Assembly: GCA_905221605.1 (NCBI GenBank)
Contig: CAJNDS010000058.1
Location: 623,492-640,991, forward strand
Source: Symbiodinium natans
Taxonomy: Eukaryota > Sar > Dinophyceae > Suessiales > Symbiodiniaceae
Reading direction: 5' to 3'
Length of the DNA: 17,500 bases
Shown: piece by piece, positions 13,089 through 17,500 of the stretch
How positions within the stretch are numbered: the stretch's first letter is position 1
Layout of the letters: the number at the start of each line of letters is the position of its first letter
The notes under the pieces: model-generated
Told to the model about the DNA's origin: nothing
What the model saw: the letters and a program-made list of their open reading frames with translations, nothing else
The model's database searches: none
Position numbers and translations under genes: made by a program

Positions 13089-13312
13089 GATTCAACGACT
13101 ATGCCGATAAATCGGAGGATGGAACCATTGCAATGTGGTACTTTGGGGGGCCTAGGTCTGTTCCCGTGTGTAGTTTGAGGGGGAGGGGGGGGGGGGGGGC
13201 TTTGGGGGTTCTACATAGGTATCGGGGGTTTCCGAAAGCAGGGGTACCTTATTGCGGCCCTTGTTATAAAGGAATCCTGGTATTTCCCGTAGTATTTGGA
13301 GGTCTATATTAA
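13079..13312 (+). CDS. open frame across a poly-G tract, unknown
   Basis: One plus-strand frame is open for 77 codons, from after the TAG at 13076 to a TAA at 13310, through an interrupted G run. It reads FNDYADKSEDGTIAMWYFGG before the run and RYRGFPKAGVPYCGPCYKG then ILVFPVVFGGLY after it. An ATG at 13133 gives 59 residues. Apart from the Gly run it is not low-complexity. Parts of the DNA recur elsewhere: TACTTTGGGGGG at 13139 and 13354, and GGGGGTTTCCGAAA near 13224 and 16105. A decayed element rather than a host gene is therefore likely. No domain recognised. Confidence 0.2.
   Translation, partial: SLGRFNDYADKSEDGTIAMWYFGGPRSVPVCSLRGRGGGGALGVLHRYRGFPKAGVPYCGPCYKGILVFPVVFGGLY
13185..13199 (-). 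repeat. 15-G tract
   Basis: Preceded by GGGGGA (13179-13184). Confidence 0.97.
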
Positions 13313-13373
13313 GGGTCCCCATGATTTCGTAAACCCCCGTATATTGCTGTGTATACTTTGGGGGGGCTCTAGT

Positions 13374-13546
13374 AAACCCTAAACCCTAAGCCCAAAACCC
13401 TAAACCCTACACAACCGGCCTAGGTATTCCCTCTCCATGCACGCCTCTGGCAACTCCGTCTGCAGTCCCATGATGAAGGGTCTGCAGGCCAGGCTTAGCA
13501 TCTACCGAAGGAAACTAAGGGAAACCCTAAGCCCTAAACCCTAAAG
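13374..13546 (-). repeat. two short CCCTAAA arrays
   Basis: 13374-13409 (five units) and 13523-13546 (three units), with a unique 113-bp spacer in which I recognise no gene. Confidence 0.88.
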
Positions 13547-13603
13547 GGACATGTGCCAAAATGATGGTGTGCATTTACCACGTCTGAGTATTTCCGAAGT
13601 ATA

Positions 13604-13620
13604 CCCCCCCCCCCCCCCCC
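13604..13620 (+). repeat. 17-C tract
   Basis: Preceded by TTTCCGAAGTATA, recalling the TTTCCGAAA motif at 13229 and 16112. Confidence 0.97.
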
Positions 13621-13679
13621 AAACTTCTAAACACCCTGAACCCCCCCGAAAAGGTACCTCTGGTCTCGGCAGCCCGCAT

Positions 13680-13728
13680 AACCCTAAACCCTAAACCCTA
13701 AACCCTAAACCCTAAACCCTAAACCCTA
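13680..13728 (-). repeat. (CCCTAAA)7 array
   Basis: Seven perfect units. The sequence after it (13729-13890) has an 11-T run and G runs, with no gene seen. Confidence 0.96.
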
Positions 13729-13891
13729 GTGGGTATGGGGGTTTCGTTTTTTTTTTTGGAGGGGGGGTTGGAGGGGGTCGAGGGCTCTGGTGGCTCATGG
13801 CAAGGGTTCAGGGCGGCAGGGCTTAGAGAGCTCTCAACCTAGGCTTCGGCTTGAATCTAGGGGTTCTACCTTGGACCCTGAAGGTTGTCAG

Positions 13892-13958
13892 CCCTAAACC
13901 CTAAACCCTAAACCCTAAACCCTAAACCCTAAACCCTCAACCCTAAACCCTAAACCCT
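13892..13958 (-). repeat. (CCCTAAA)9 array
   Basis: Nine units with one CCCTCAA. Confidence 0.96.
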
Positions 13959-14060
13959 TTTCAGAAGCTAAGGGCCAGCTTAGGAGTATATTAAGGGGAA
14001 CCTTTGGGGGTACAACCCTAGGGGGTACGAGTCTTCATCCCTTGATTGAAAGTGCCAAAG

Positions 14061-14212
14061 GCTTCTAAGGTTCTCAGGTTCCGAGGTTCTCAGGTTCTGG
14101 GGTTCTATGGTTCTGAGATTCTCAGGTTCTGAGGTTCTATGGTTCTCAGGTTCTGAGGTTCTCAGGTTCTGAGGTTCTGTGGTTCTCAGGCTCTAAGGTT
14201 CTAGGGTTCTTT
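14061..14212 (+). repeat. in-register octamer array GGTTCTNN
   Basis: Nineteen consecutive 8-bp units with no insertion or deletion. GGTTCT is fixed in nearly all (exceptions GCTTCT, GGTTCC, GATTCT, GGCTCT), while the last two bases alternate, mainly CA and GA with AT, GG, GT, AA, AG and TT. It is unrelated in base composition to the heptamer arrays. Confidence 0.95.
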
Positions 14213-14334
14213 GGTTGCCATCTACAACCCTCGGCGATGCGTGACCTCCAAGTCCCCAAACCGCTAAGCCCCTACACCTTACTGGCCCAAAACCCGAGGA
14301 AGCTAAACTTTCAGAATAAACTACCTTATAAGAG

Positions 14335-14540
14335 GTTTAGGGTTTAGGGTTTAGGGTAAGAAGCCCAAAAGTTGAAAAGTTGGGTTTTGAGCCAGTAAGA
14401 CACCATTACCAAGCCCTAAGACAGCAAACGGTCTGGCAGGCTGGTGGCCAACTTGGCTTCCGTTTGATTTGAAGGTTGGGCCAAGTGAAGGCACTTCCTG
14501 GTTTAGGGGTTTAGGGGTTTAGGGTTTAGGGTTTAGGGTC
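14335..14540 (+). repeat. two short TTTAGGG arrays
   Basis: 14335-14357 (three units) and 14502-14540 (five units, the first two TTTAGGGG octamers). The unique stretch between shows no exon. Confidence 0.92.
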
Positions 14541-14556
14541 GAGTGTTGTTTTGGAA

Positions 14557-14578
14557 GGGGGGGGGGGGGGGGGGGGGG
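14557..14578 (-). repeat. 22-G tract
   Basis: A pure G run following GTTGTTTTGGAA. Confidence 0.98.
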
Positions 14579-14739
14579 CGGGTGTGTTTTTGGGCGTTGT
14601 TTAGAGTGAAGGAGGGGGGGTACACCCCTCAACCCTCTAAGCCCCAAGCCACCTCTGCACCCCGATGCACGTACAACTTCGGTTTAGGGTGTAGGCCTGA
14701 GAGATTCACAACCTGAACCCGCAATGCATCCCAAATACC

Positions 14740-15068
14740 CCGAAACCCGAAACCCCTGAACCCGAGAACCCTAAACTCTAAACCTGAACCCTAAACCCCT
14801 AAACCCTAAACCCCTGAAACTCTAAACCCCTGAACCCTAAACCCCTGAAACCCTAAACCCCCGAAACCCTAAACCCCTGAAACCCTAAACCCCCTAAACC
14901 TCTGAACCCTAAACCCTTGAATGCCCAAGCCTCCCCGAACCCTGAGCCCCTAAACCCTCGAACCCCTGACCCTGAACCCTAAACCCTAAATCCTAAACCC
15001 CTAAACCCCTGAACCCTAACCCCCTGAACCCCTGAACCCCTGAACCCCTGAACCCTAAACCCCCCCGA
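14740..15068 (-). repeat. long decayed CCCCTAAA/CCCCTGAA array
   Basis: About 40 units mixing 7- and 8-bp forms: CCCTAAA, CCCCTAAA, CCCCTGAA and CCCCTGAAA. It is the longest C-orientation repeat stretch and one of the most diverged. Confidence 0.92.
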
Positions 15069-15148
15069 ACCCACAGCGGACACTATCCACGCCGGCCTCT
15101 CATTCAACTCGATCCTTCTGAGGTGAAACAGATTCCTGTGGTGTGGGG

Positions 15149-15205
15149 CTTAGGGTTTAGGGTCCTAAACCCTCAACCCTAAACCCTCAAGCCTAAAACC
15201 CTAAG
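15149..15205. repeat. head-to-head junction
   Basis: CTTAGGGTTTAGGGT joined to CCTAAACCCTCAACCC at 15163/15164; fusion polarity, no spacer. Confidence 0.9.
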
Positions 15206-15250
15206 CGGAGGGGTATAGGGCTTAACTACTCTGGGTCCTAGTATACCATG

Positions 15251-15317
15251 CCCTAAACCCTAAACCCGAAACCCTAAACCCGAAACCCTAAACCCTAAAC
15301 CCTAAACCCTAAACTAA
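15251..15317 (-). repeat. CCCTAAA/CCCGAAA array
   Basis: Nine units with two CCCGAAA, ending CTAAACTAACCCC. Confidence 0.95.
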
Positions 15318-15439
15318 CCCCAAGGGCGCATGCTTCGGAACCCGACAAGGAAGATGGGACGATTGAAGGAGAGCCTGTCAGGGCCTTCTGCGCTCCATGG
15401 CACCCTTTTCAGACTTGGGGTTTAGGGTTTAGGGTTTAG
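15299..15439 (+). CDS. open frame in spacer, possible exon
   Basis: The frame is open for 46 codons from inside the left array to a TAG inside the right one. The unique part reads RAHASEPDKEDGTIEGEPV then RAFCAPWHPFQTW. A second plus frame (MLRNPTRKMGRLKESLSG) is open too. CTAAC followed by CAAG could be an acceptor region. The only donor at the right edge is the weak GTTTAG inside the array. No domain recognised. Confidence 0.25.
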   Translation, partial: TLNPKLTPRAHASEPDKEDGTIEGEPVRAFCAPWHPFQTWGLGFRV

Positions 15440-15504
15440 GGTTTAGGGTTTAGGGTTTAGGGTTTAGGGTTTAGGGTTTAGGGTTTAGGGTTTAGGGTTT
15501 AGGG
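15418..15504 (+). repeat. (TTTAGGG)12 array
   Basis: Twelve perfect units, one of the cleanest arrays. Confidence 0.97.
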
Positions 15505-15626
15505 CTGAGAGCTCAGAGTTTCAGGTGTGGAGGTTTAAGGTTTTCGGGGACGGGTTGAGGGTTTTAAGCGTTGGGGACCCCAAGCAACAAACCCTTAGGC
15601 TCTCAAGGCTTTCCCATTGCTCTCAG

Positions 15627-15705
15627 CCAGAATGAAGCCAAGCTGCTTGAACAGCTTGCCACTTTTCCTCGCCTCAAGCCGGAAACCCCAGACCCTAAAC
15701 CCTAA
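15627..15705 (+). CDS. candidate terminal exon, helix-like
   Basis: The good acceptor TTTCCCATTGCTCTCAG (15610-15626) is followed, in entry phase 2, by QNEAKLLEQLATFPRLKP, then ETPDPKP and a TAA at 15703-15705 that belongs to the first CCCTAAA unit. The same frame is open back to 15568. The charged/leucine pattern of EAKLLEQLA is protein-like. One of the two alternative frames stops at once; the other is open. The C-terminal PKP is repeat-encoded. Confidence 0.35.
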
Positions 15706-15710
15706 ACCCT
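15690..15710 (-). repeat. (CCCTAAA)3 array
   Basis: Three units supplying the proposed stop codon. Confidence 0.9.
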
Positions 15711-15791
15711 CCTAAATCTCTTCAACTACATACCCTCTAAACCCTCTATGTCCTCTAACCCCACAAGCCCTGAAACCTAAACCAAGCCTAA

Positions 15792-15813
15792 CCCCCCCCC
15801 CCCCCCCCCCCCC
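15792..15813 (+). promoter_or_regulatory. 22-C tract in acceptor-like site
   Basis: AAGCCTAAC, 22 C, GCACCGGCTTTTAG|GCTGCG. Branch-like CCTAAC, a pyrimidine run and TTTTAG make a strong-looking 3' splice site. Two frames after it stay open (CVFPGDKREQCSPKG or LRVPWGQKGAMFPEG) until repeat-supplied or nearby stops. Confidence 0.35.
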
Positions 15814-15880
15814 GCACCGGCTTTTAGGCTGCGTGTTCCCTGGGGACAAAAGGGAGCAATGTTCCCCGAAGGGCCTGTGA

Positions 15881-15948
15881 CCCTTAAACCCTAAACCCTA
15901 AACCCCAAACCCTAAACCCTAAACCCCAAACCCTAAACCCTAAACCCT
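15881..15948 (-). repeat. CCCTAAA/CCCCAAA array
   Basis: About ten units with two CCCCAAA. GCC(T)TGTGACCCT occurs on both sides (15873-15884, 15962-15974), a possible target duplication. Confidence 0.95.
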
Positions 15949-16240
15949 GCGCTGGCTCTCTGCCTTGTGACCCTGTCAAGCTTAGGTTTCGGGTTTTGGG
16001 TCTAGGGTTGTTTGTGGTTCAGTGGCTTTTTCGGGACTCCCCAGTCAGTGAACAACATCTGGGATGATTGATACAGGAGCCGAAAGAACCATAATCGGCC
16101 TATGGGGGGGTTTCCGAAATGAGAGGTACCGAGTCGAACTAAGTGTGCCCTTAAACCCTTGGCTCTAGTCCCTAAAAAGCCTGAACCCTGAACCCTAAAC
16201 CCTGTAACCTAACCTCTCTTCCCTAAAAAACCCCGAACCC
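15949..16240. other. unique spacer with decayed repeat
   Basis: 16101-16130 carries GGGGGGGTTTCCGAAA...GAGGTACC, similar to 13224-13248. 16180-16204 is decayed CCCTGAA. No gene recognised. Confidence 0.35.
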
Positions 16241-16550
16241 TAAACCTCAAAAGCTGAACCCTTGGTGTGCCCATTGGGGCGTCCAGGTAAGGACTCAACC
16301 TTGAAAGGGGTCTCGTTTGTACATATGCTTCTTTTTCATGCGGGAGTCCATTCTGAAAGCACTTATTCACAGGGAGAAACCATCAGTGCAAGAGACAACT
16401 CCCTCAAACTTAAGCAGGAGGCTAAACCCTCAGCCCTCGAAGCCTTGGGTCCTTCAACCCTAAACCCTAAACCCTAAACCCTAAACCCTAAACCCTAAAC
16501 CCTAAGCGCCCAGGGGCGTTCGTCTGGAGGCAGAAGACGCCGGCGTCGGT
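16240..16550 (+). CDS. candidate exons with CAG|GTAAGG donor
   Basis: A piece ending WCAHWGVQ at 16286 is followed by CAG|GTAAGG, a consensus donor. An 86-bp intron would end CTTATTCACAG at 16372. Exon 16373-16448 reads GETISARDNSLKLKQEAK then PSALEAL. It either continues to a repeat-supplied TAA at 16477 (tail STLNPKP) or splices at G|GTCCTT across the CCCTAAA array to 16514-16550, reading AFVWRQKTPASV in compatible phase and followed by the excellent donor GTGAGT. A competing phase of the last piece (VRLEAEDAGVG) also looks coding. No domain recognised, start unknown. Confidence 0.35.
16458..16504 (-). repeat. (CCCTAAA)6 array
   Basis: Six perfect units, inside the proposed intron 16449-16513. 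Confidence 0.96.
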
Positions 16551-16597
16551 GTGAGTATGCGGCATCCACGGCTCTCTTAAGTCTTCGGGGACCTGCG

Positions 16598-16697
16598 TTT
16601 AGGGTTTAGGGTTTAGGGTTTAGGGGTTTAGGGGTTTAGGGGTTTAGGGGTTTAGGGTTTAGGGGTTTAGGGGTTTAGGGTTCAGGGTCCAGGGTTT
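16598..16697 (+). repeat. TTTAGGG/TTTAGGGG mixed array
   Basis: Three heptamers, then TTTAGGGG octamers with one heptamer between, then TTCAGGG and TCCAGGG. Amplification of an octamer variant within a heptamer array. Confidence 0.95.
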
Positions 16698-16807
16698 TTC
16701 AAGTTTAGGGTTCAGGTGTTTTGTGGGTTGCTCTGTCTCTTGCCGAGGGTGATCAACCCTACGCCCTAAACCCTAAATCCAGGCATCTGGCAGAGTTTCA
16801 ACTTAGA

Positions 16808-16839
16808 CCTAAACCCTAAACCCTAAACCCTAAACCCTA
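16808..16839 (-). repeat. (CCCTAAA)4 array
   Basis: Four and a half perfect units. Confidence 0.95.
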
Positions 16840-16923
16840 GGTTACGTAGGGTTGAGGGCTCAGGGCTCTTTGCGCAGCCCTAACGAGGTGCACATCCTGC
16901 TTCCTTCTTTACCGAGTCGACAG

Positions 16924-16954
16924 CCCCTGGAAAAGGCAAGGGCTCTGCGCACAT
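16924..16954 (+). CDS. candidate small exon
   Basis: The upstream layout is textbook-like: CCCTAAC (branch-like), then CCTGCTTCCTTCTTTACC and GTCGACAG. The exon would read PLEKARALRT and end before GTGTGT. It may continue the gene proposed at 16240-16550, but joins in between are not resolved. Confidence 0.27.
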
Positions 16955-16980
16955 GTGTGTATATGGTTTTGGGTGGTTTT

Positions 16981-17025
16981 GTTTAGGGTTTAGGGTTTAG
17001 GTTTAGGGTTTAGGGGTTAGGGTTT
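16981..17025 (+). repeat. TTTAGGG array, mixed unit lengths
   Basis: Six units of 6-8 bp. Confidence 0.92.
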
Positions 17026-17424
17026 CAACCATATATCTACTAGTTGCTTAAGAACCCCGAAAAATGAAAAAACAGAACACTCTTCCTTCTTAAGGGGAAT
17101 ATAGGGATTCTTATTTTTCTTTTGGGGCTCGTAAGCAAGTACTAGATATGTCTATTTAATTTATGTATATGTGTATTCCACGTTAGATTTATCTATGTGT
17201 GTGTGTACGTGTACATACTTACACGCTTGCACATTTAGGTGATTGCTGATGTACGGAATAAACAAGACATGTGTATGTGCATAGGTATATGTATACTAAT
17301 ATATAGCAATCTACATGTAGAAAAGAAAGAGTGAGAGAGAGAGAGAGAGAGAATCGGAGAGAAAGCACGCGGAGCGCCAAGAGTACGTGCATCTAAACCC
17401 GGAACACTTCGGGTTTGAGGGGCT
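17026..17424. other. A/T-richer stretch with simple repeats
   Basis: TATG/TG-rich sequence (17150-17320) and a (GA)11 run at 17330-17352. No gene recognised. It differs in composition from the rest of the window and resembles the microsatellite region at 12410. Confidence 0.6.
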
Positions 17425-17475
17425 GAACCCTAAACCCTAAACCCCAAACCCCAAACCCTAACCCCCCCCCCCCCC
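17425..17475 (-). repeat. CCCTAAA/CCCCAAA array plus 14-C tract
   Basis: Five units ending CCCTAAC and running straight into 14 C (17462-17475), then TCACTGG. The TAAC-plus-C-run layout is as at 9775 and 15788; the window ends before any AG-bounded exon could be judged. Confidence 0.93.
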
Positions 17476-17500
17476 TCACTGGCTCCCGGCACCGGCCTGG

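Noticed and set aside
541-17461. CRISPR-like repeat-spacer pattern
   Set aside because: Arrays are tandem heptamers of variable length with irregular spacers in both orientations and eukaryotic character; there is no constant repeat or spacer length and no cas gene.
1-17475. A true chromosome end
   Set aside because: Arrays are in both orientations, short and interrupted throughout; no terminal uniform array reaches either edge of the window.

Overview
The window comes from a eukaryotic nuclear genome. About a third of it is telomere-like heptamer repeat, (TTTAGGG)n in one orientation or (CCCTAAA)n in the other, split into some sixty interstitial arrays of 2 to 35 copies. Unique spacers of roughly 60-500 bp separate them, and both orientations are mixed along the whole length. 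TTTAGGG is the telomere type of plants, green algae, dinoflagellates, chromerids and coccidian apicomplexans. Dense dispersed AAACCCT heptamers are known from the repeat-rich chromosome segments of Eimeria, so an Eimeria-like coccidian is my best guess. However, the CAG/GCA runs expected in Eimeria are absent here, so the assignment is weak. Nothing looks bacterial: there are no operons and no long ORFs.

Layout. 1-2460: arrays with cysteine-rich exon-like spacers, including the longest array (1854-2095). 2460-5100: arrays with a candidate plus-strand multi-exon gene end (3558-4143), a candidate minus-strand exon (4445-4556) and a poly-C tract. 5430-5615: two adjacent foldback elements. 5735-7314: mostly arrays. 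7426-7647: a 222-bp C-rich homopyrimidine block. 7800-9900: arrays, an octamer variant array, a candidate minus-strand exon and a 500-bp stretch of unclear content. 9985-10450: a telomere-like insert between 17-bp direct repeats, then two foldback elements. 10642-10714: a 36-bp tandem duplication. 11218-12172: the best gene-like structure, a chain of six short plus-strand exons in compatible phase whose introns are largely telomere-like repeat. 12400-12715: TA/CATA microsatellite. 13079-14212: poly-G/poly-C elements, an odd open frame and an 18-unit octamer array. 14500-17475: degenerate octamer-like arrays, further exon-like spacers (15627-15705, 16373-16550) and more poly-C tracts.

No long ORF encodes a recognisable protein. 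The longest computed ORFs are poly-Pro/poly-Gly readings of the C-rich block. The gene models below are my own reading of splice-like signals and reading phase. Other frames are often open too, because spacers are short and GC-rich, so each model is a hypothesis. If they hold, the arrays sit mainly inside introns, and a reading frame that enters an array ends within three repeat units with a tail such as LNPKP or GFRV.
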